From positions 1 through 5,599 of the forward strand of contig JAJXTX010000172.1 of NCBI GenBank assembly GCA_021783385.1: a DNA stretch of 5,599 bases, read 5' to 3'. Shown in pieces: positions 1 to 5,293 of the stretch. Under the pieces are notes generated by a model. That model did not search any database. It saw nothing but the letters and a program-made list of their open reading frames with translations, and was not told the origin of the DNA. The DNA is from Pseudomonadota bacterium (GTDB lineage: Bacteria > Pseudomonadota > Gammaproteobacteria > Xanthomonadales > Rhodanobacteraceae). A program made the translations under genes and the position numbers. Every line of letters begins with the position of its first letter. Position 1 is the first letter of the stretch.

Positions 1-31
1 GCCGGCATCGTCGCAGAACTGCTTTGCAATT

Positions 32-43
32 TGTCACGTGACA
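32..43. repeat. Perfect 12-bp palindrome TGTCACGTGACA downstream of gluQRS
   Basis: The twelve bases read identically on both strands. Just beside it, at 54-67, a small stem (ACGCT, loop TTAT, AGCGT) sits directly after the gluQRS stop codon. The palindrome has the size and symmetry of an operator for a dimeric regulator, but the gene it might control would lie left of the window. It could also simply be part of the gluQRS 3' end. No T-rich tract follows either structure in the gluQRS direction, so a classical terminator is not supported. I recognise no known consensus. Confidence 0.35.
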
Positions 44-68
44 TGCGGCATGCACGCTTTATAGCGTT

Positions 69-935
69 TCAGACGCCAGAGTGACCGCTGCAATGCGGCA
101 AAAGTGCCGGCTTGAAATGCGCCAGTGCGTGCGTCAGCAGATCCTGCACGCCGAGTGCCGCCGGCACGGCCGGCTGCTGCAGAAAGGCCAGCGCCTGCCG
201 CAGCGCCGGCAGCGGGTCGGCCGGATCGACCGGCAGCGCCCGCGTCGACTTGGACAGCTTGTGCCCCTGCGCGTCCAGCACCAGCGGCAGGTGCCGGTAG
301 CTCGGCGTGTGCAGGCCGAGCAGACGCTGCAGCCAGATCTGGCGCGGCGTCGACTCCAGCAGGTCGCTGCCGCGCACCACCTCGGTGATGCCCTGGTGCG
401 CGTCGTCCACCACGCAGGCCAGCTGGTAGGAGTAGAAACCCTCGACGCGGCGGACCACGAAGTCGCCGGCGCTGTCGCGCAGGTTCTGCCGCTGCGGCCC
501 CTGCAGCGCGTCGTCGAAGCTCAGCGTGACGTCCGGCGTGCGCAGCCGCCACGCCGGCGCGCGCGCCGGATCGGCCGCGGCCACGCAGCGACCGTCGCGA
601 TGCATGCCGTCGGCCGCCACCAGCTCACTGCGGCTGCACCAGCAGGGGAATACCTGGTTGGTCGCACGCAGCCGTTCGAACGCGGCGTCATAGGCCGCGA
701 TCCGCTGCGACTGCCACAGCACCGGCGCGTCGGCGAGCAGCCCGAAACGCGGCAGCGCGGTCAGCATCGCGGCAGCTGCGCCGGGAACCTCGCGCGGCGG
801 GTCGATGTCTTCCATCCGCAGCAGCCACTGGCCACCGGCGTGGCGCGCGCACAGCCAGCTGCCCAGCGCGGCGACCAGCGAGCCGAAGTGCAGCTGCCCG
901 GTGGGCGAGGGGGCAAAGCGTCCGCGGTAGGTCAT
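69..935 (-). CDS. gluQRS: Glutamyl-queuosine tRNA(Asp) synthetase (GluQRS)
   Basis: This is a cytosolic class I aminoacyl-tRNA synthetase paralogue. The family activates glutamate without tRNA and attaches it to the queuosine base at position 34 of tRNA(Asp). The 288-residue product has the family length and stops after the catalytic core, with no anticodon-binding domain as in GltX. Visible signatures are the N-terminal GRFAPSPTG with the HIGH-type motif HFGS at residues 16-19, RMEDIDPPR at 40-48, the CxC zinc element at Cys98/Cys100 with Cys117, VVRGSDLL at 186-193 and the KMSKS-type KLSKS at 226-230. The ATG at 935 was chosen because GGAG lies 7 nt upstream and the family motif begins at once. 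The open frame continues upstream to 1064, but those extra codons show no family similarity. The gene is divergent from htpX. The Tyr zinc ligand known in the E. coli enzyme is not obvious; His112 or Arg113 lies there. Confidence 0.95.
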   Translation of the reverse strand: MTYRGRFAPSPTGQLHFGSLVAALGSWLCARHAGGQWLLRMEDIDPPREVPGAAAAMLTALPRFGLLADAPVLWQSQRIAAYDAAFERLRATNQVFPCWCSRSELVAADGMHRDGRCVAAADPARAPAWRLRTPDVTLSFDDALQGPQRQNLRDSAGDFVVRRVEGFYSYQLACVVDDAHQGITEVVRGSDLLESTPRQIWLQRLLGLHTPSYRHLPLVLDAQGHKLSKSTRALPVDPADPLPALRQALAFLQQPAVPAALGVQDLLTHALAHFKPALLPHCSGHSGV

Positions 936-942
936 GCCGGTA

Positions 943-946
943 CTCC
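943..946 (-). promoter_or_regulatory. Ribosome binding site of gluQRS
   Basis: On the minus strand GGAG stands 7 nt before the ATG at 935. It decides this start over the in-frame upstream starts of the longer open frame. No confident sigma-70 promoter for gluQRS could be picked out in the 140-bp divergent region. Confidence 0.7.
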
Positions 947-995
947 GGGGTCGGCCCGGCTGAAGGGCTTTGCATGGTACGGCACTGCGCGACCA

Positions 996-1025
996 CCCTT
1001 GAAAGCGAGGCCGCCAGCCCCGACA
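996..1025 (+). promoter_or_regulatory. Predicted sigma-32 (RpoH) heat-shock promoter of htpX
   Basis: The -35 element CCCTTGAAA (996-1004) matches the enterobacterial RpoH consensus CCCTTGAA. After a 13-nt spacer comes CCCCGACA (1018-1025), which matches the four leading Cs of the -10 consensus CCCCATNT. The order, spacing and strand fit, and htpX is a known heat-shock gene in E. coli. Transcription would start at about 1031-1033, giving a leader of roughly 45 nt. The weaker 3' half of the -10 is the main doubt. Confidence 0.65.
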
Positions 1026-1050
1026 GATTACCCGCGGATTTTGCCGCGCC

Positions 1051-1080
1051 TGCATGACTGTCACGAGGTACCTCCATGCG
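1051..1080 (+). promoter_or_regulatory. htpX ribosome binding site inside a possible leader hairpin
   Basis: The Shine-Dalgarno GAGG (1065-1068) stands 7 nt before the htpX ATG at 1076 and lies in the 10-bp palindrome GAGGTACCTC (1065-1074). In RNA, GAG (1065-1067) can pair with CUC (1072-1074) around a GUAC loop. Directly stacked on it, GCAUG (1052-1056) can pair with CAUGC (1075-1079), which includes the start codon. An 8-nt bulge stays on the 5' side. Both ribosome contact sites would then be masked. A second small stem, CGCGG/CCGCG (1033-1037/1044-1048), precedes it. The pairing is seen in the sequence; regulation by it is inference. Confidence 0.4.
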
Positions 1081-1972
1081 TCGCATCGCCCTGTTCATCG
1101 CTACCAACCTTGCCGTGCTGCTGCTGCTGAGCATCGTGGCGCACCTGTTCGGCATCGACCGAATGGCCGCCGCCAACGGCTATGGCGGGATGGGCGGGTT
1201 GCTGGTGTTTGCCGCGGTGTTCGGCATGGGCGGCGCGTTCATGTCGCTGGCGCTGTCGAAGTGGCTGGCCAAGCGCTCCACCGGCGCGCGGGTGATCGCC
1301 CAGCCGCAGAACGAGACCGAGCGCTGGCTGCTCGACACCGTGCGCCGCCATGCGCAGACCGCCGGCATCGGCATGCCCGAGGTGGCGATCTACGATGCGC
1401 CGGAGATCAACGCCTTTGCCACCGGCGCCAGCCGGAACCACGCGCTGGTGGCGGTGAGCAGCGGCCTGCTGCAGCAGATGGACCGCGAGCAGGTCAGCGC
1501 CGTGCTCGGTCACGAGATCGGCCACGTCGCCAACGGCGACATGGTGACGCTGACCCTGATCCAGGGCGTGCTGAACACGCTGGTGATCCTCGCCGCGCGC
1601 ATCATCGGCCGCGTGGTCGACGGCTGGCTGTCCGGCGGCAACAGCAATCGCGGCGGCGGCATCGGCTATTTCGTGGTGGTGATGGTGCTGCAGGTGGTGT
1701 TCGGCCTGTTCGCCTCGATCATCGTGGCACGGTTCTCGCGCTGGCGGGAGTTCCGCGCCGACGCGGCGGGCGCGCAGTTCGCCGGCCGCGGCGCGATGAT
1801 TGCCGCGCTGCAGCGGCTCAAGCTCAACCACGGCGAAAGCACGCTGCCCAACACGATTGCCGCGTTCGGCATCGCCGGTCCGCTGGCCGAGGGTTTCAAG
1901 AAGCTTTTCATGAGCCACCCGCCGCTGGACCAGCGCATCGCCGCGCTGCAAAACGCCTCGTCGTCACGCTGA
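1076..1972 (+). CDS. htpX: Heat-shock membrane zinc metalloprotease HtpX (M48)
   Basis: HtpX is an inner-membrane protease that cleaves misfolded or damaged membrane proteins on the cytoplasmic side, overlapping in role with FtsH. The 298-residue product is close to the E. coli length (293). Four hydrophobic segments are visible at about residues 4-26, 36-58, 156-180 and 196-220. The zinc motif HEIGH is at 146-150 and the third ligand, Glu225, is in EFRADAAGA. A conserved C-terminal SHPPLDQRI lies at 280-288. The start is supported by GAGG at 7 nt and by the typical N-terminus (MRRIALFIATN). A good RpoH-type promoter lies about 50 bp upstream, matching the known heat-shock control of the family. 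htpG follows 79 bp downstream on the same strand. Nothing in the frame suggests damage. Confidence 0.96.
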   Translation: MRRIALFIATNLAVLLLLSIVAHLFGIDRMAAANGYGGMGGLLVFAAVFGMGGAFMSLALSKWLAKRSTGARVIAQPQNETERWLLDTVRRHAQTAGIGMPEVAIYDAPEINAFATGASRNHALVAVSSGLLQQMDREQVSAVLGHEIGHVANGDMVTLTLIQGVLNTLVILAARIIGRVVDGWLSGGNSNRGGGIGYFVVVMVLQVVFGLFASIIVARFSRWREFRADAAGAQFAGRGAMIAALQRLKLNHGESTLPNTIAAFGIAGPLAEGFKKLFMSHPPLDQRIAALQNASSSR

Positions 1973-1977
1973 TTCGA

Positions 1978-2011
1978 GCCCGCACGGGCGCCCTCTTCCG
2001 CCGGAAGAGGG
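1978..2011 (+). promoter_or_regulatory. Two tandem hairpins between htpX and htpG, no T-tract
   Basis: Six bases after the htpX stop, GCCCG/CGGGC (1978-1982/1985-1989, or a 4-bp stem with a GCAC loop) is followed by a perfect 9-bp stem, CCCTCTTCC/GGAAGAGGG (1991-1999/2003-2011), with the loop GCC. No run of T follows on either strand, so this is not a canonical intrinsic terminator. It could act as a partial terminator, an mRNA processing or stability element between two cistrons, or a relic of an intergenic repeat. htpG has only a modest Shine-Dalgarno, GGAA (2039-2042), 9 nt from its ATG. Confidence 0.55.
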
Positions 2012-2051
2012 GACAACCTCCAAGCAACCGCACCACACGGAACCTGCACGC

Positions 2052-3920
2052 ATGAACGCACCCGCCGAAACCCGCAAATTCGAAGCTGAAGTCGCCCAGG
2101 TGCTGCACCTGGTCACGCACTCGCTGTACTCGCACAAGGAGATCTTCCTGCGCGAGCTGATCTCCAACGCCTCCGATGCCTGCGACAAGCTGCGCTTCGA
2201 GTCGATCGCCAACCCGGCGCTGTCCGCCGGCGACAGCGAACTGCACATCGACGTCAGCTGGGATGCGGAGGCGCGCACCGTCACCGTGCGCGACAACGGC
2301 ATCGGCATGACCCGCGACGAGGTGGTGGCGAACATCGGCACCATCGCCAGCTCCGGCACGCGCCGCTTCCTGGAGGCGATGAGCGGCGAGCAGAAGGCCG
2401 ATGCACGGTTGATCGGCCAGTTCGGTGTGGGCTTCTATTCCGCCTTCGTGGTGGCCGACAAGGTCAGCGTGATCACCCGTCGCGCGGACGCGCCGGCCGA
2501 CGCGGGTGTGAAGTGGGAGAGCGACGGCAAGGGCGAGTACTCGCTGGAGGCCGTCGACACCGCCGAGCGCGGCACTTCCGTGACCCTGCACCTGAAGGCC
2601 GACGAGGACGAGTTTCTCAAGGGCTGGCAGCTGAAGTCGCTGATCCGCAAATATTCCGACCACGTGGCATTTCCGATCCGCATGCCGGTCGAGAAGGACG
2701 GCAAGCCCACCGGCGAGTTCGAGAGCACCAACGCCGCCTCCGCGCTGTGGACCAAACCCAGGGCCGAGATCTCCGACGAGGACTACCAGAGCTTCTACAA
2801 GTCGCTCGGCCACGACTTCAACGACGCGCTGGCGTGGACGCACAACCGCGTCGAGGGCAGCCAGAGCTTCACCACCCTGTTGTACCTGCCGTCGCAGCCG
2901 CCGTTCGACCTGATGATGGGCGGCCGCGACGAGCGCAAGGGCCTCAAGCTCTACATCAAGCGCGTCTTCATCATGGACGCCGCCGAGGAGCTGTTGCCGA
3001 ACTACCTGCGCTTCGTGCGCGGCGTGGTCGATGCCGACGACCTGCCGCTCAACGTCAGCCGCGAGATCCTGCAGCAGAACCGCCAGCTCGACCGCATCAG
3101 GGCTGCCTGCGTCAAGCGCGTGCTCGATCTGATCGAGAAGCTGGCGCGCGACGAGCCGGAAAAATTCGCCACCTTCTGCAAGGCCTTCGGCAATACGCTG
3201 AAGGAAGGCATCAGCGAGGACGCCAACAACCGCGAGCGCATCGCCAAGCTGCTGCGCTTCGCCAGTACCAAGGGTGAGGGTACGCAGCAGAACGTGTCGC
3301 TCGACGACTACATCGGCCGCATGGCGGTGGGCCAGGACGCCATCTGGTACATCACCGCCGACAGCTACGCCGCCGCCGCCGGCAGCCCGCAGCTGGAAGC
3401 GTTCAAGGCCAAGGGCATCGAAGTGCTGCTGATGTCCGACCGCATCGACGAGTGGATGATCGGCAGCTTGAGCGAGTACGAGGGCAAGAAGCTCAAGAGC
3501 GTGGCCAAGGGCGACGTGCCGCTGGATGAGGCTGACAAGGCGAAGCAGGAGGCCGCCACCCGTGAAGCCGAGCCGCTGCTGAAGAAGCTGAAGGAGCTGC
3601 TCGGCGACCGCGTGGACGAGGTGAAAGTCTCCGCCCGCCTCACCGACTCGCCTTCCTGTCTTGCCCTGAGCGACTACGAGATGGCACCCCACCTGGCCCG
3701 CCTGCTGCGTGAAGCCGGCCAGGCGATGCCCGAGAGCAAGCCCACGCTGGAAATCAATCCCGCGCACGCGCTGGTCAAGCGGGTCGAAGCGGAGGCCGAC
3801 GAGACCAAGGCGCGCGATCTGGCCACCCTGCTGCTGGAGCAGGCGGAAATCTCCGCCGGTGCGCAGCTGCCCGACCCCTCGGCCTTTGTGCAGCGGATGA
3901 ACCGGGTGCTGCTGGGTTGA
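2052..3920 (+). CDS. htpG: Molecular chaperone HtpG (bacterial Hsp90)
   Basis: HtpG is the cytosolic, dimeric, ATP-dependent Hsp90 that remodels client proteins together with the DnaK system. The 622-residue product is full length (E. coli 624). The N-terminal GHKL ATPase domain (about 1-215) shows ELISNASDA with catalytic Glu35 and Mg-binding Asn39, DNGIGM at 81-86, IGTIASSGT at 95-103, the lid motif GQFGVG at 122-127 and RGTSVTL near 177. The middle domain carries LNVSREILQ with Arg337, the ATP gamma-phosphate contact in the family. The C-terminal dimerisation domain ends in NRVLLG without MEEVD, and the eukaryotic charged linker is absent, as expected in bacteria. It lies 79 bp after htpX. 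I find no RpoH-type promoter directly upstream, so it may be read from the htpX promoter. A strong terminator follows 19 bp after its stop. Confidence 0.97.
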   Translation: MNAPAETRKFEAEVAQVLHLVTHSLYSHKEIFLRELISNASDACDKLRFESIANPALSAGDSELHIDVSWDAEARTVTVRDNGIGMTRDEVVANIGTIASSGTRRFLEAMSGEQKADARLIGQFGVGFYSAFVVADKVSVITRRADAPADAGVKWESDGKGEYSLEAVDTAERGTSVTLHLKADEDEFLKGWQLKSLIRKYSDHVAFPIRMPVEKDGKPTGEFESTNAASALWTKPRAEISDEDYQSFYKSLGHDFNDALAWTHNRVEGSQSFTTLLYLPSQPPFDLMMGGRDERKGLKLYIKRVFIMDAAEELLPNYLRFVRGVVDADDLPLNVSREILQQNRQLDRIRAACVKRVLDLIEKLARDEPEKFATFCKAFGNTLKEGISEDANNRERIAKLLRFASTKGEGTQQNVSLDDYIGRMAVGQDAIWYITADSYAAAAGSPQLEAFKAKGIEVLLMSDRIDEWMIGSLSEYEGKKLKSVAKGDVPLDEADKAKQEAATREAEPLLKKLKELLGDRVDEVKVSARLTDSPSCLALSDYEMAPHLARLLREAGQAMPESKPTLEINPAHALVKRVEAEADETKARDLATLLLEQAEISAGAQLPDPSAFVQRMNRVLLG

Positions 3921-3939
3921 TCGGCAACGCACCTGGCTG

Positions 3940-3980
3940 ACAGGCAAAAGCCCGCCCACCCACGGCGGGCTTTTGCCTGT
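3940..3980. terminator. Bidirectional intrinsic terminator between htpG and the YaeR-type gene
   Basis: A perfect 17-bp stem (3940-3956 with 3964-3980) encloses a 7-nt loop. Its GC core, GCCCGCC/GGCGGGC, is flanked by AAAA on the left and TTTT on the right. Read from either strand it is a GC hairpin followed by a T-run. It can therefore end htpG on the plus strand and the converging YaeR-type gene on the minus strand. Confidence 0.88.
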
Positions 3981-4019
3981 CGCCCTCTCCCCTCCGGGGT
4001 GAACCCGAGTGAGGGGCGG
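3981..4019. repeat. Imperfect palindrome resembling a dispersed intergenic repeat
   Basis: The arms CGCCCTC (3981-3987) and GAGGGGCG (4011-4018) pair with one bulged G. Inside them, CTC-GGG (3992-3998, one bulge) pairs with CCCGAG (4004-4009). CCCTCTCCC/GAGGG-type palindromes of this kind are, from memory, common multi-copy extragenic elements in high-GC proteobacteria, including xanthomonads. It abuts the terminator stem directly. Copy number cannot be judged from one window. A further short stem, GGCTC/GAGCC, lies at 4020-4033. Nothing else is recognisable up to 4079. Confidence 0.45.
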
Positions 4020-4079
4020 GGCTCACAGGAGCCGGTGTGGTTCGCGTTGGACTCATGCGACCATGATTTCCGGCTTCGC

Positions 4080-4478
4080 TCACCGGCCCGTGCCGGCCTC
4101 ATACAGCTCCAGCGGCAGACCGTCGGGATCGGCGAAGAACATGAAGCGTCGGCCGGTGTATTCGTCGATGCGGATCGGCTCGCACACCACGCCGGCGGCG
4201 CCGAGTCGCGCCTCCCAGACGTCCATGTCGGCCACGGCAAAGGCGAGGTGGCGCAGGCCGCAGGCCTCGGGACGGGAGGGTCGCGGCGGTGGGTCGGGGA
4301 AGGAGAACAGTTCGAGCTGGCTGCCGTCGGGGAGGGCCAGGTCCAGCTTCCACGATGCGCGCTCCGCCCGCAGATTTTCCGCCAGCACGCGAAAGCCGAG
4401 TAGGTCCACATAGAAGCGTCGCGATCGCGCGTAGTCCGAGCAGATCAGCGCCACGTGGTGAATGCCGAGCAGGCTCAA
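4080..4478 (-). CDS. yaeR: VOC / glyoxalase I-like metalloprotein, YaeR family
   Basis: This 132-residue protein covers one full vicinal-oxygen-chelate domain (two beta-alpha-beta-beta-beta modules). It closely resembles E. coli YaeR, sharing blocks such as ELFSFP (56-60), RPSRPEACGLRHLAF (66-80) and FADPDGLPLELYE (115-127). The likely metal ligands are His8, Glu56, His77 and Glu124, spaced nearly as in glyoxalase I (5/56/74/122). The true substrate of YaeR proteins is not established; it need not be methylglyoxal. The start is TTG at 4478. It aligns with the family N-terminus, has GGAG 8 nt upstream (plus-strand 4487-4490), and an in-frame TGA lies a few codons further upstream with no ATG or GTG between. 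It sits 59 bp behind the DUF4124-like gene with no terminator in between, so co-transcription is possible. Confidence 0.9.
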   Translation of the reverse strand: MSLLGIHHVALICSDYARSRRFYVDLLGFRVLAENLRAERASWKLDLALPDGSQLELFSFPDPPPRPSRPEACGLRHLAFAVADMDVWEARLGAAGVVCEPIRIDEYTGRRFMFFADPDGLPLELYEAGTGR

Positions 4479-4537
4479 GCCAGGTGCTCCGTATCAGCCA
4501 TGGGCAGGCAAGTCAGTGCAGCTCCGTGCGCCAGCCT

Positions 4538-5182
4538 TCAGCACTGCACGCGCCCGCCTGCCAACTGGGTGCAAGGGTGGAATACCGGCTGCGGCGGCGG
4601 TTCGAGCGGGCCGTGGTCGTGATCATGCTCATGGCCATGACCGTCATCGCGGCGGGAGCCACGATTCCAGTAGGGCGATGCGCCGCCCCAGTACGCGGGC
4701 GCCTCGTTGTAGACCGGCTGGGTCTGCTGCTGGTCACGGTACTGATCGATCTGCTGGCGCAGGGCATCGTTCTCGCCCTGCAGCCGTCCGCGGCTGGCCG
4801 CCGCATCGACCAGTGCCTGCTGCCGCGCAGCCTCTTCGCGCTGCTTCGCCGCCAGCGCGTCGGCGGCCTGCTGCCGGGTTCTTGCCTGCAGCCTGCGGTT
4901 GAAGGCGTCCAGTCGCTGCTGGTAAAGCCCCTGCAGGTGATGGGAGTCGGCATAGCGCTTTGCGACGGCGTCCTGACCCAGATCGAGGTAATGGTCGATG
5001 ATCTCGCGGTCGTCGGCCTGATGGATCAGCACGGCATGGGCGCCGGGGCAGGGATGATCGGTGTATTCGACGTGTCCGCCCCGGGTGCATTTGTAGATGT
5101 CTTGCGCACCCGCCGACCCGGCCATGGCCAACAGCAGGAAGGCAACGGACCAGGGGTGCTTGCGGGCCACGGGCGTTTTCAT
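4538..5182 (-). CDS. Secreted DUF4124-like protein with coiled coil and His-rich tail
   Basis: Function unknown. From the ATG at 5182 the product has 214 residues. A signal peptide is clear: a basic start (residues 1-11), the hydrophobic stretch SVAFLLLAMAGSAGA (12-26) and probable cleavage before Gln27, which places the protein in the periplasm or outside. Residues 27-47 (IYKC, then EYTDHPCPG, Cys32/Cys45) look like the short DUF4124 domain. Residues 83-153 are Gln/Ala/Arg-rich with few helix breakers, a likely coiled coil. The tail has an Asp/His-rich run at 179-190 (GHGHEHDHDHG) and two more cysteines (204, 214). Alternative starts exist at 5191, 5194 (ATG) and 5200 (GTG). None has a clear Shine-Dalgarno; 5182 was chosen because it gives the most typical signal peptide. 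A very weak sigma-70-like pair (TTGTCC at 5247-5242, CACATT at 5223-5218, minus strand) lies upstream. Confidence 0.85.
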   Translation of the reverse strand: MKTPVARKHPWSVAFLLLAMAGSAGAQDIYKCTRGGHVEYTDHPCPGAHAVLIHQADDREIIDHYLDLGQDAVAKRYADSHHLQGLYQQRLDAFNRRLQARTRQQAADALAAKQREEAARQQALVDAAASRGRLQGENDALRQQIDQYRDQQQTQPVYNEAPAYWGGASPYWNRGSRRDDGHGHEHDHDHGPLEPPPQPVFHPCTQLAGGRVQC

Positions 5183-5260
5183 CGGCACCATCATTTGCAC
5201 CGTCGCGGCGTCATGAAAATGTGGATGGAGAAGGTGGCACGGGACAAGCGTAGCGCGCCA

Positions 5261-5277
5261 GTCGCCGCTGCGGCGAC
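5261..5277. other. Short GC hairpin after the MOSC gene
   Basis: GTCGCCG (5261-5267) and CGGCGAC (5271-5277) form a perfect 7-bp stem with a 3-nt loop, 16 bp beyond the MOSC stop codon. No T-run follows in the minus direction, so termination is possible but unproven. If it is leaky, the MOSC, DUF4124-like and YaeR-type genes could be read together. Confidence 0.35.
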
Positions 5278-5293
5278 CTCTCTGCGCCGACGG

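Noticed and set aside
554..569. 16-bp perfect palindrome of alternating C and G inside gluQRS
   Set aside because: It encodes a conserved stretch (DPARAPAWR region) and is well explained by GC-biased codon use rather than by a functional site.
936..1064. N-terminal extension of gluQRS to the start at 1064
   Set aside because: The extra 43 codons show no family similarity and run through the divergent promoter region, while GGAG sits correctly before the ATG at 935.
81..1130. 349-codon plus-strand frame opposite gluQRS
   Set aside because: It is an Arg/Gln/Ala-rich shadow of gluQRS that also runs through the htpX promoter and start; no family features.
1978..2011. Intrinsic terminator of htpX
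   Set aside because: The stems are good but no T-run follows on either strand, so it is listed only as a regulatory hairpin pair.
1054..2055. 333-codon plus-strand frame overlapping htpX in another phase
   Set aside because: Arg/Ala/Gly-rich composition typical of a frame-shifted reading of GC-rich DNA; htpX explains the region.
1908..3959. 683-codon open frame on the minus strand covering all of htpG
   Set aside because: It is antisense to an unmistakable Hsp90 gene and is rich in Leu, Val, Ala, Gly, Gln and Arg, with no recognisable motif. Long antisense frames like this are expected in high-GC coding DNA.
3674..4411. 245-codon minus-strand frame through the htpG end, terminator and YaeR-type gene
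   Set aside because: It crosses a strong terminator and two real genes in the wrong phase, and its composition (Ser/Arg/Pro/Ala) is that of a shadow.
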